From NCBI GenBank assembly GCA_027035985.1, contig JALVTI010000110.1, forward strand, positions 1 to 6,892: a DNA stretch of 6,892 nt, in the 5' to 3' direction. This DNA comes from Aquificales bacterium. GTDB lineage: Bacteria > Aquificota > Aquificia > Aquificales > QOAS01. This document shows, piece after piece, positions 1 through 5,385 of the stretch. The notes under the pieces are model-generated. The model ran no database searches. It was not told the DNA's origin and worked only from the letters and a program-made list of their open reading frames with translations. A program made the position numbers and the translations under genes. The first letter of the stretch is position 1, and every line of letters begins with the position of its first letter.

Positions 1-618
1 ACCTACGGGTTCTTGGGCTACCCCGTTTTACAGGCGGCTGACATTCTCGTCTATAAGGGCAACACCGTTCCGGTGGGTGAAGACCAGCTCCCCCACATAG
101 AGCTAACCCGCGAAATTGCGCGCAGGTTTAACAGGCTCTATGGCGAAACCTTTCCCGAACCCCAGCCCCTCTTGACCGAAACGCCCAAGGTGGTGGGAAC
201 CGACGGCAGGAAAATGTCGAAATCTTACAACAACGCCATTTATTTTAGCGATACCGCCGAGGAGGTGGAGCAGAAGGTTAGGAGAATGGTAACCGACCCC
301 CAAAGGGTGAGGAAAACCGACCCCGGTCGTCCGGAGGTTTGTCCCGTATTCACACTCCACAAGCTCTTTACCGACCCGCAAGAGGTGAAAATGATAGAGG
401 AGGATTGTCGCGAAGCCCGTATCGGATGCGTTCAGTGTAAGAAGCTCCTCGCGGGGAATATAAATGCCTTCCTCGAACCTATAAGGGAGCGTAGAAATTA
501 CTACCAGTCCAATAAGGGGGAGCTTTGGGATATCTTCCGCGAAGGTTCGAAAAAGGCGAGGGAGGTTGCAAGTCAAACCCTTCAAGAGGTTAGGGAGAAG
601 ATGAACCTCCCCGAATAG
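1..618 (+). CDS. trpS: Tryptophanyl-tRNA synthetase, C-terminal part (5' end outside window)
   Basis: This class I aminoacyl-tRNA synthetase charges tRNA-Trp with tryptophan in the cytoplasm. The frame is open from base 1, so the gene enters from the left; 205 residues are visible of about 330 usual for the family. The family block YPVLQAADILVY with VPVGEDQ lies at visible residues 7-27. The KMSKS ATP-binding loop is at residues 71-75 (bases 211-225). Four cysteines at visible residues 114, 136, 143 and 146 give C-x21-C-x6-C-x2-C. This closely resembles the [4Fe-4S] motif described for Thermotoga maritima TrpRS; cluster binding here is inferred. The C-terminal IRERR stretch is also typical of the family. 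The gene ends with TAG and is followed, after 69 bases, by the slyD-type gene on the same strand. Confidence 0.96.
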   Translation, partial: TYGFLGYPVLQAADILVYKGNTVPVGEDQLPHIELTREIARRFNRLYGETFPEPQPLLTETPKVVGTDGRKMSKSYNNAIYFSDTAEEVEQKVRRMVTDPQRVRKTDPGRPEVCPVFTLHKLFTDPQEVKMIEEDCREARIGCVQCKKLLAGNINAFLEPIRERRNYYQSNKGELWDIFREGSKKAREVASQTLQEVREKMNLPE

Positions 619-627
619 GTTTCGGTT

Positions 628-655
628 TTGTTTTTTCTCCCCCTTGTGGTATTCT
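628..655 (+). promoter_or_regulatory. Candidate promoter for the slyD-type gene
   Basis: A possible -35 (TTGTTT, 628-633) is separated by 16 bases from TATTCT (650-655). The -10 is preceded by TG at 647-648, which makes it an extended -10. Transcription would start near 662, giving a short leader that contains the ribosome-binding sequence AAGAGGAG (673-680), 7 bases before the ATG at 688. It lies in the 69-base gap after trpS. No terminator hairpin for trpS is seen here, so read-through from trpS is also possible. Confidence 0.35.
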
Positions 656-687
656 GCACCTTTCCAAACTTTAAGAGGAGTGCAATT

Positions 688-1138
688 ATGGAAGTGAAAC
701 CCAACACGGTCGTTAAATTTCACTACACCGTTAGGGATAAAGAAACCGGGGAGGTTTACGACAGCAGTTATCAAAGGGGTGAACCCCTCGAGGTGGTTAT
801 CGGTGCAAATCAGATAATCCCTGGTTTGGAAAAAAAGGCTTATCGGTCTCAAGAAGGGGGACGAGGCGGTTATCGAAGTTCCCGCCGTCGAAGCCTACGG
901 GGCAAAAGACCCCGAGCTAATCCAAGCCCTACCGAGGGAGTATTTCGAGGGCATAGAGCTTAGAAAGGGTCTACCTTTGCAGATGAGAACCCCCGACGGC
1001 AGGGTTATACAGCTCACGGTGGTCGACTTCGACGACAAAACGGTGACGGTAGACCTCAACCATCCCCTAGCTGGTAGGGATTTGGTCTTTGAGGTGAAAA
1101 TTGAAGATGTGAAACCCCTCGAAGGGGAAAAATCCTAA
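688..1138 (+). pseudogene. slyD: SlyD-type FKBP peptidyl-prolyl isomerase, frameshifted
   Basis: SlyD-type proteins are cytoplasmic prolyl cis-trans isomerases and folding chaperones, built from an FKBP domain with an inserted 'flap' (IF) domain. The ATG at 688 has a good ribosome-binding site (AGGAG, 676-680). The first 49 codons give a typical FKBP start, ending IIPGLEK. After an A7 run (829-835 region) the reading frame is wrong and stops at 963, giving a 91-residue product. Taking one A out of the run restores the family sequence from base 839: LIGLKKGDEAVIEVPAVEAY, then the IF-domain-like middle, then LNHPLAGRDLVFEV, ending at TAA 1136-1138. The repaired protein has 149 residues, a normal SlyD length without the histidine-rich metal-binding tail of E. 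coli SlyD. The downstream half shows no further damage, so the lesion is recent, a sequencing error, or bypassed by slippage. Confidence 0.9.
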
Positions 1139-1157
1139 AAACTTTTTGCCAAACGGG

Positions 1158-1190
1158 TGTTATAAATTCTCCTATCCCCTTTCGGGGATA
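1158..1190 (+). promoter_or_regulatory. Candidate extended -10 promoter and leader hairpin before rlmN
   Basis: TG at 1158-1159, one base, then TATAAA (1161-1166) forms an extended -10 element. No convincing -35 is seen at the right distance. The predicted start is about 1173, exactly where a perfect 7-bp hairpin begins: TATCCCC (1173-1179), loop TTTC, GGGGATA (1184-1190). The hairpin would sit at the very 5' end of the rlmN transcript, 19 bases before the start codon. It could protect the 5' end or simply be a weak terminator for slyD, but it has no T tract. The assignment is by eye. Confidence 0.3.
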
Positions 1191-1209
1191 CCCTTAATTT
1201 CTTTAACCG

Positions 1210-2292
1210 ATGGAGTTGTTAATCGGAAAGACTTTGAACGAGCTCAGGGAGTGGGCTTTAAAGCACAACCTCGAAAGGTATAGGGCAGACCAGATATACC
1301 AATGGGTGTATAAAAAGTGGGAGGATAACCCCGAAAGGTTTACCAATATCTCCAAAGAACTCCGAAAGTGGTTGAAGGAAAACGCGAAATTCCACACTTT
1401 GGAAAAAATAGAGAGGGTTGAAGCCCCTGATAGCGTCAAATATCTCTTCAAAACCGAAGACGGTCATCTGGTGGAAACAGTCCTCATAAGGGAGAAAGAC
1501 CATTGGACTCTGTGCGTATCGACCCAAATAGGATGCAATGTGGGGTGTAAGTTCTGCGCCACCGCGAGGGACGGACTAATCAGAAACCTAACGGCGGCGG
1601 AGATTGTAGACCAACTCCTGTGGGTGCAAAAGGATATAAGAGACCTCGACAAGCCGTGGAACAAAGTTAGGAACATCGTCTTTATGGGTATGGGCGAACC
1701 CCTCGCAAACTTTAACAACCTAAAGAAGGCGGTTGAAATATTTGTCGACCAAAAGGGGGTGGATATATCCAAGAGACGGCTTACGATTTCCTCGAGCGGG
1801 ATACTCTACCAGCTTAGAAAGATGGCTCAAGACCCCCTTTTGAGAAACGTAAACCTCGCAATTTCGCTAAACGCACCGAATCAAAAGATTCGCGAGGAGA
1901 TTATGCCTATTACAAAGACCAACCCCTTCGACGAGCTTTGGGATTTGCTCGTCAACTACCCCTTGCCCGAAGGTAGGAAAATTACGCTCGAATACGTCCT
2001 CATAAAGGATATAAACGACCAGAGGGAACACGCCGAGGAACTCGCAAGGCTGATAAAACCCCACCGGAAGCGGTTTAAGGTGAACTTAATTCCCTACAAT
2101 CCGTCTCCGATACTCCCCTACGAGAGACCTCCCGAAGGGCGTATTTACGAATTTCAAAAGGTTTTGCTCGATAACGCGATAATAACTACCATCCGTTGGA
2201 GTAAGGGTCAGGATGTCTTCGGCGCCTGCGGACAGCTCAGGGCTAAAAGGGAAATTCCCCTACTCAATAGGGGTGAATTTGTTAAGAACTAA
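1210..2292 (+). CDS. rlmN: Dual-specificity RNA methyltransferase RlmN (radical SAM)
   Basis: RlmN methylates C2 of adenine 2503 in 23S rRNA, and A37 in some tRNAs, by radical SAM chemistry. The protein has 360 residues, normal for the family. An N-terminal RNA-binding region (residues 1-95, with YRADQIYQWVYKK) precedes the radical SAM core. The [4Fe-4S] motif C-x3-C-x2-C is at Cys109, Cys113 and Cys116. Cys102 in LCVSTQIGC corresponds to the catalytic Cys118 of E. coli. Next come FMGMGEPL (158-165) and SSSG (194-197). The methyl-carrying C-terminal cysteine is Cys340 in GACGQL. All catalytic residues are present. The ATG start fits the family N-terminus, but no Shine-Dalgarno sequence precedes it. 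The gene stands alone between the damaged slyD and a strong terminator. Confidence 0.97.
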   Translation: MELLIGKTLNELREWALKHNLERYRADQIYQWVYKKWEDNPERFTNISKELRKWLKENAKFHTLEKIERVEAPDSVKYLFKTEDGHLVETVLIREKDHWTLCVSTQIGCNVGCKFCATARDGLIRNLTAAEIVDQLLWVQKDIRDLDKPWNKVRNIVFMGMGEPLANFNNLKKAVEIFVDQKGVDISKRRLTISSSGILYQLRKMAQDPLLRNVNLAISLNAPNQKIREEIMPITKTNPFDELWDLLVNYPLPEGRKITLEYVLIKDINDQREHAEELARLIKPHRKRFKVNLIPYNPSPILPYERPPEGRIYEFQKVLLDNAIITTIRWSKGQDVFGACGQLRAKREIPLLNRGEFVKN

Positions 2293-2336
2293 CCCTTAAG
2301 GGTGATTTTCTCACCTTTACCCCTTAAGGGTTTTTA
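2291..2336 (+). terminator. Rho-independent terminator of rlmN
   Basis: AACCCTTAAGGG (2291-2302) pairs with CCCTTAAGGGTT (2321-2332), 12 bp. An inner alternative pairing GGTGA (2301-2305) with TCACC (2311-2315) closes a TTTTC loop. A T tract follows (2331-2335). The stem begins within the rlmN stop codon. Each arm contains the palindrome CCCTTAAGGG. The right arm also encodes the last residues of the convergent small gene on the - strand; on that strand no T tract follows, so it probably works mainly for rlmN. Confidence 0.8.
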
Positions 2337-2613
2337 TAAGCGTGAAAACCAGACCAACTATAAAGGTTGCTTGACCAATAAATAGGACTATTGGCCACTT
2401 TAGTAGGTCGTTTTTCACCTTTTGTATCTCCGCCTTTAGATCTCCTCTCATCTGTTCGATTTCCGCTTTTAGTTCACCCTTTACCTGTTCTATTTCCGCA
2501 CGAAGGCGGTATTCGAGCATTTCCAAGTCCTGTTTGGTAGCCAATTCTTTTGTCAGTTCCTCCTTGAGTTCCACTTTTAAAGTTATTAATATTCCCCCGC
2601 GGAGGTTGACCAT
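2317..2613 (-). CDS. Small coiled-coil protein with C-terminal membrane anchor (DUF1640/CCDC90-like)
   Basis: This is a 98-residue hypothetical protein. The first part is charged and helical (residues 14-70, rich in Glu, Lys and Leu). It contains three back-to-back 11-residue repeats at 37-47, 48-58 and 59-69 of pattern L(K/R)AEI, typical of a hendecad coiled coil. One hydrophobic segment follows (about 73-94, WPIVLFIGQATFIVGLVF), ending TLKG, which suggests a tail-anchored membrane protein with a cytoplasmic coiled coil. The look is that of the DUF1640/CCDC90-like proteins common in thermophilic bacteria; the specific function is unknown. The ATG at 2613 has GGAAGGA close upstream; a GTG at 2574 (residue 14) would remove the odd first 13 residues and cannot be excluded. 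It is divergent from the uvrA fragment with 50 bases between the starts, and convergent with rlmN. Confidence 0.8.
   Translation of the reverse strand: MVNLRGGILITLKVELKEELTKELATKQDLEMLEYRLRAEIEQVKGELKAEIEQMRGDLKAEIQKVKNDLLKWPIVLFIGQATFIVGLVFTLIKTLKG
2407..2505 (-). repeat. Three tandem 33-base units coding 11-residue coiled-coil repeats
   Basis: Within the small - strand gene, three consecutive 11-residue units (LRAEIEQVKGE, LKAEIEQMRGD, LKAEIQKVKND) are read. The DNA units have diverged slightly but clearly share an origin. Such arrays can gain or lose units by slippage, so repeat number may differ between strains. Confidence 0.7.
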
Positions 2614-2649
2614 TTCCTTCCTACCCTTTGCGGGAAAAGGTTCTATCGT

Positions 2650-2664
2650 TCCCCATTTTGGGGA
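2650..2664 (+). promoter_or_regulatory. Small hairpin at the uvrA fragment start
   Basis: TCCCC (2650-2654), loop ATTTT, GGGGA (2660-2664) forms a 5-bp stem that ends on the A of the ATG. The GGGG arm is the only purine run near the start codon, so folding would hide it. A similar CCCC/GGGG hairpin stands in the rlmN leader (1173-1190). Its role is speculative. Confidence 0.25.
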
Positions 2665-3389
2665 TGGAAAAGAAGAAAATCGTCATTAGGGGTGCCAGGC
2701 AGCACAACCTCAAAAATATAACGGTGGAAATTCCGAAAAATAAGTTGGTGGTGATAACCGGTGTGAGCGGAAGCGGTAAGTCATCGCTCGCCTTCGACAC
2801 GCTTTACGCCGAGGGGTATAGGAGATTTGTCGAGAGTCTATCGGCATACGCTCGTCAGTTCCTCGGGGTGATGGAAAAGCCCGATGTGGACGACATAGAG
2901 GGACTCTCCCCCGCTATAGCCATAGACCAAAAGACCACCTCCAAAAACCCCCGTTCAACGGTGGGAACGGTTACCGAGATTTACGACTACCTAAGGGTAT
3001 TGTTCGCCAACATAGGGAAACCCCACTGTCCCGTTTGCGGGAAACCTCTGGAGGGTCTATCCCCCTCGAAGGTGGTGGAAAAGATATTCCAAAACCACAA
3101 AGGGAGGAGGGTAATTATCACCGCACCCGTAATTAGGGGTAAGAAGGGGGAGTTTAAGGATTTTCTCAAAGGGGTTCAAAAGTTGGGTTTTTCCCGCGTG
3201 AGGGTCGACGGAGAAATTTACCGCGTTGAGGAGGTTCCTTCCCTCGAGAAGAACAAGAAGCACGACATAGAGGTGGTTATCGACCGCCTAACGGTGAAGG
3301 AGGAGAATAAAACCCGTCTCCTCCAAGATGTGGAAAAGGCTTTCGAAATAGCAAACGGTCTCGTGAAGGTATTAGTCGAAGAGGACTGA
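2664..3389 (+). pseudogene. uvrA: UvrA excinuclease subunit A, N-terminal fragment
   Basis: Full UvrA (about 940 residues) is the damage-sensing ATPase of nucleotide excision repair and loads UvrB. Here only 241 residues are present, from an ATG at 2664 that matches the usual UvrA N-terminus (IRGARQHNLKNI). Walker A of the first ATPase, GVSGSGKS, is at residues 33-40, followed by the conserved FVESLSAYARQFL stretch (55-67). HCPVCG is at 121-126. The UvrB-binding domain follows to about residue 240 (APVIRGKKGEFKDFL, then VRVDGE and HDIEVVIDRL). The gene then stops with TGA, just before the first zinc module and the ABC signature would begin. No other frame up to 3487 resembles the rest of UvrA. 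The fragment cannot form a working ATPase. A TTG at 2628 gives a longer frame but lies outside family homology. Either the gene was truncated by rearrangement or the rest lies elsewhere. Confidence 0.9.
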
Positions 3390-3399
3390 AACAGCAAGG

Positions 3400-3421
3400 G
3401 AAATTTGAAAGAAATTTGAAA
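3400..3421 (+). repeat. Tandem 11-bp duplication after the uvrA fragment
   Basis: GAAATTTGAAA occurs twice without a gap (3400-3410 and 3411-3421), starting 11 bases after the uvrA stop codon. It lies at the presumed break point of uvrA. A short tandem duplication of this kind can mark an end-joining or slippage event, though AT-rich intergenic sequence can also produce it by chance. Confidence 0.75.
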
Positions 3422-3424
3422 AAC

Positions 3425-3448
3425 ACCCTTTTGAAGGTTTCTTTTTTT
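3425..3448 (+). terminator. Weak candidate terminator after the uvrA fragment
   Basis: CCTT (3427-3430), loop TTG, AAGG (3434-3437), with one more A-T pair across a bulged C, is followed by TTTC and seven T (3442-3448). The stem is short, but the T tract is the best on this strand in the region. If real, transcription of the fragment ends before the convergent rluD. Confidence 0.35.
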
Positions 3449-3487
3449 CATCAACCGCTTGGTGGAAAAAATGGAGAAGACAAACCT

Positions 3488-4474
3488 TTAAGGGGACTTA
3501 TTGTTTTCCTCCCTTAGTTGTTCCAATATCTCCCTATACTCCTTTGGGGGTTCGACTTTAAACTCCATCCACTCTTTGGTAGTGGGGTGGTAGAAGCCCA
3601 ACCTGTAGGCGACCAACCAAAAGGAGCCCTCCGGCAGGAGGTCGACCAAATTTTGATACTCCTTGGGGAGTTTCGACCTCTTAAACCCGTAGGTGGTGTC
3701 CCCCCAGATACTCATCCCCTGACTGTGGAGGTGAACCCTTATCTGGTGAGTCCTACCGGTGTATATCTTTATGTCGAGCAGAGCGCTGTTGGCGTGGAGA
3801 AAGCCCTCTTTAAGCCAAAATTCGGTTTTAGCCTCCCGGGCTTTGGAGGAGAAGACGGAGAATTTCTTCCTGTCGGAGACGCTCCTGCCTATCGGTAAAT
3901 CTATCAGCATATGCCCCGCCTTCGGCGGGGGGGTTACCAGAGCCAAATACCTCTTATCGGTTAGGCGGTCGTGAAATTGGCGCGCCAACTCCCTGTGGGC
4001 TTGGTCGTTTTTGGCTACAACCATAACGCCGGCGGTTCCCCTGTCGAGGCGGTGGACTATCCCCGGTCTGTCGACGCCGCCTATGGAGGACAGCCCGTCG
4101 AGGTGATAGAGCAGGGCGTTCACCAGAGTCCCGCTCTCGTAACCGGGGGAGGGGTGCACCACTATACCGGGGGGTTTGTAAACCACGGCTATATCGTTAT
4201 CCTCGTAAAGGATATCTATCGGTATCGGTTCCGCCTTGAGTTCCAACTCCTTGGGTTCGGGAATGGAGAGCTCTACAATTTCCCCACCTTTGAGTTTTTT
4301 TGAGGGTTTTTTAACCACCTTTTGGTCGACCTTTACGAAACCCTCCTCAATTAGGTCGGTTATATAACTCCTCGACAGCTCGGGGTATACCGATGTGAGA
4401 AATTTGTCCAAACGTTGGTTTTTGTGTTCCTCCCCCACCTCGAAGGTAAGGGTTTCGGCAATTTTTTCCTCCAT
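3488..4474 (-). CDS. rluD: 23S rRNA pseudouridine synthase, RluD/RluC family
   Basis: This enzyme isomerises uridine to pseudouridine in large-subunit rRNA; RluD modifies helix 69 (U1911, U1915, U1917 in E. coli). The protein has 328 residues, normal length. An N-terminal S4 RNA-binding domain (about residues 18-72, with RLDKFL and SRSYITDLIEEGFVKV) leads into the catalytic domain. The motif HRLDRGTAGV (141-150) carries the catalytic Asp144, and TGRTHQIRVHL (239-249) is the second conserved block. All key residues are present. Family members differ in target site, so RluD is the best guess, not a proof. The ATG at 4474 is preceded by a pyrimidine-rich stretch (TCTCTCCAG) with no Shine-Dalgarno sequence. 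The gene converges on the uvrA fragment and is divergent from the peroxiredoxin. Confidence 0.93.
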   Translation of the reverse strand: MEEKIAETLTFEVGEEHKNQRLDKFLTSVYPELSRSYITDLIEEGFVKVDQKVVKKPSKKLKGGEIVELSIPEPKELELKAEPIPIDILYEDNDIAVVYKPPGIVVHPSPGYESGTLVNALLYHLDGLSSIGGVDRPGIVHRLDRGTAGVMVVAKNDQAHRELARQFHDRLTDKRYLALVTPPPKAGHMLIDLPIGRSVSDRKKFSVFSSKAREAKTEFWLKEGFLHANSALLDIKIYTGRTHQIRVHLHSQGMSIWGDTTYGFKRSKLPKEYQNLVDLLPEGSFWLVAYRLGFYHPTTKEWMEFKVEPPKEYREILEQLREENNKSP

Positions 4475-4565
4475 CTGGAGAGAAAATAATGGTTAATTTT
4501 AAGGGGTGGATAACCTAACATTTTTATAGTCAAATTTTTTTATATTATTTATGAGCTAACCACTA
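4475..4565. other. AT-rich intergenic stretch upstream of the peroxiredoxin promoter
   Basis: No gene is seen. The left part would hold the rluD promoter on the - strand; a TTGACT is present there (about 4527-4532 on the + strand as AGTCAA), but no good -10 is at the right spacing. GGTTA (4491-4495) and TAACC (4511-4515) form a short spaced inverted repeat just upstream of the rluD start. The right part is A/T-run rich and could act as an UP element for the peroxiredoxin promoter. Confidence 0.4.
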
Positions 4566-4593
4566 TTGACAATTTAACAATACGAAGTTAAAT
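4566..4593 (+). promoter_or_regulatory. Sigma-70-type promoter of the peroxiredoxin gene
   Basis: A perfect -35 TTGACA (4566-4571), 16-base spacer and -10 TTAAAT (4588-4593, 4 of 6 matches) stand 40 bases before the start codon. A/T runs just upstream (about 4534-4555) resemble an UP element. Transcription would start near 4600, followed by a strong ribosome-binding site. This is the best promoter in the window and suits a highly expressed antioxidant gene. Confidence 0.7.
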
Positions 4594-4594
4594 T
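4571..4594 (+). promoter_or_regulatory. Inverted repeat between promoter hexamers: candidate operator
   Basis: AATTTAAC (4571-4578) and its exact complement GTTAAATT (4587-4594) flank an 8-base spacer. The repeat fills the promoter spacer, with its left arm touching the -35 and its right arm covering the -10. A dimeric regulator bound here would block RNA polymerase. A peroxide or metal sensor of the Fur/PerR type would suit the gene, but the sequence does not match the classical PerR box, so the regulator is unknown. Confidence 0.5.
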
Positions 4595-4618
4595 TTAGAA
4601 CTGAAAAAAATTTGCAAA

Positions 4619-4626
4619 AAGGAGGT
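4619..4626 (+). promoter_or_regulatory. Strong Shine-Dalgarno sequence deciding the peroxiredoxin start
   Basis: AAGGAGGT lies 6 bases before the ATG at 4633. An in-frame TTG at 4612 overlaps the upstream edge of this site and is therefore not the start. It is the only full-consensus site in the window. Confidence 0.9.
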
Positions 4627-4632
4627 TGGGCT

Positions 4633-5301
4633 ATGAGCCTACTACTACAAAAATTCCCCGAAATGGAAGTGGTTACTACCCACGGTGTTATAAAACTCCC
4701 CGACCACTTCACCAGCCAAGGTAAAGGTTTCGTTCTCTTCTCTCACCCGGCGGACTTCACCCCCGTGTGCACTACCGAGTTTGTAGAGTTTCAAAAGAGA
4801 CAAGAGGAATTCCGCAAAGAGGGCTTTGAACTAATTGGTCTATCCGTGGACCAAGTATTCTCTCACATTAAGTGGATGGATTGGATTAAGGAGAAACTCG
4901 GTGTAGAGATTCAATTCCCCATTATTGCCGACGACACCGGGGAAATCGGCAGAACCCTCGGTATGATTCCCGAAGGAAAGACCAAAACCGTTAGAAGCGT
5001 TTACATAGTTGACAAAAACGGTATCGTTCAAGCTATCATCACCTACCCTTACGACGTAGGTCGTAACGTCGACGAGGTCTTGAGGTTTGTTAAAGCTCTT
5101 AACGTTTCTCAAGCAAACGGAGTTGCTATGCCCGCAAACTGGGGTGTAGACCAAATCGAATGGAAGCCTAACTCCCTTATCGGTAATAAAGTTATTATTC
5201 CTCCCGCTGCGGATATCGAAACCGCTAAAAAACGCCTCGAAGCTGCCGAAAGGGGCGAAATTGAGTGCTTCGATTGGTGGTTCTGTTGCAAATCCCTCTA
5301 A
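4633..5301 (+). CDS. Peroxiredoxin, archaeal-type Prx6 family
   Basis: This cytoplasmic thiol peroxidase reduces hydrogen peroxide and organic peroxides. It has 222 residues, normal for the Prx6-type proteins of thermophiles. The thioredoxin-fold core carries the active-site block HPADFTPVCTTEF (38-50) with peroxidatic Cys46, plus the conserved Arg121 region (VRSVYIVD). The long C-terminal arm has PANWG (167-171) and ends CFDWWFCCKSL. Cys212 and Cys218 match the C-terminal pair of Aeropyrum pernix ThpX/ApTPx (C207, C213), where one acts as resolving cysteine; this suggests a 2-Cys mechanism and, by family, a decameric ring. An extra Cys219 follows directly. The ATG is fixed by the Shine-Dalgarno sequence at 4619-4626. 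The gene has its own promoter with a candidate operator and is single-gene, ending at a convergent EAL gene. Confidence 0.95.
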   Translation: MSLLLQKFPEMEVVTTHGVIKLPDHFTSQGKGFVLFSHPADFTPVCTTEFVEFQKRQEEFRKEGFELIGLSVDQVFSHIKWMDWIKEKLGVEIQFPIIADDTGEIGRTLGMIPEGKTKTVRSVYIVDKNGIVQAIITYPYDVGRNVDEVLRFVKALNVSQANGVAMPANWGVDQIEWKPNSLIGNKVIIPPAADIETAKKRLEAAERGEIECFDWWFCCKSL

Positions 5302-5341
5302 GGGTTTGATTCTTTCTTTTCGTCCTTTTATAGGTTTTCAG

Positions 5342-5371
5342 CCTTTATTTCTTTTCCGAAAAGGTTAAAGG
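5342..5371. terminator. AT-rich hairpin between convergent peroxiredoxin and EAL genes
   Basis: CCTTTA (5342-5347) pairs with TAAAGG (5366-5371), and CTTTT (5351-5355) with AAAAG (5359-5363), around a CCG loop and a small internal loop. It sits between the two convergent stop codons (5301 and 5386). No T tract follows on either strand, so it is only a possible two-way terminator or transcript 3'-end stabiliser. A weaker stem AGGAA/TTCCT is at 5369-5387. Confidence 0.3.
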
Positions 5372-5385
5372 AATTTGAAAAGTTC

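Noticed and set aside
820..845. Programmed -1 ribosomal frameshift at the A7 run in slyD
   Set aside because: The downstream half is in the +1 frame, so a standard -1 slip would not restore it; loss of one A by transcriptional slippage would.
103..852. 249-codon open frame on the - strand opposite trpS and slyD
   Set aside because: It lies antisense to the clearly coding trpS end, spans the gene boundary, has no recognisable domain or ribosome-binding site, and is explained by codon bias of the true genes.
2628..2663. Upstream TTG start for the uvrA fragment
   Set aside because: The extra 12 residues do not match the UvrA N-terminus, while the ATG at 2664 places the homology at the usual position.
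3385..3490. Continuation of uvrA in another frame after a simple frameshift
   Set aside because: All three frames were read; none shows the expected FxCPxC zinc module or other UvrA sequence, so this is loss of the rest and not a single-base shift.
3518..4303. Several + strand open frames opposite rluD
   Set aside because: They overlap an intact, well-conserved RluD-family gene and have no domain character; they are shadows of its codon use.
4612..4632. Upstream TTG start for the peroxiredoxin
   Set aside because: It overlaps the consensus Shine-Dalgarno sequence that serves the ATG at 4633.
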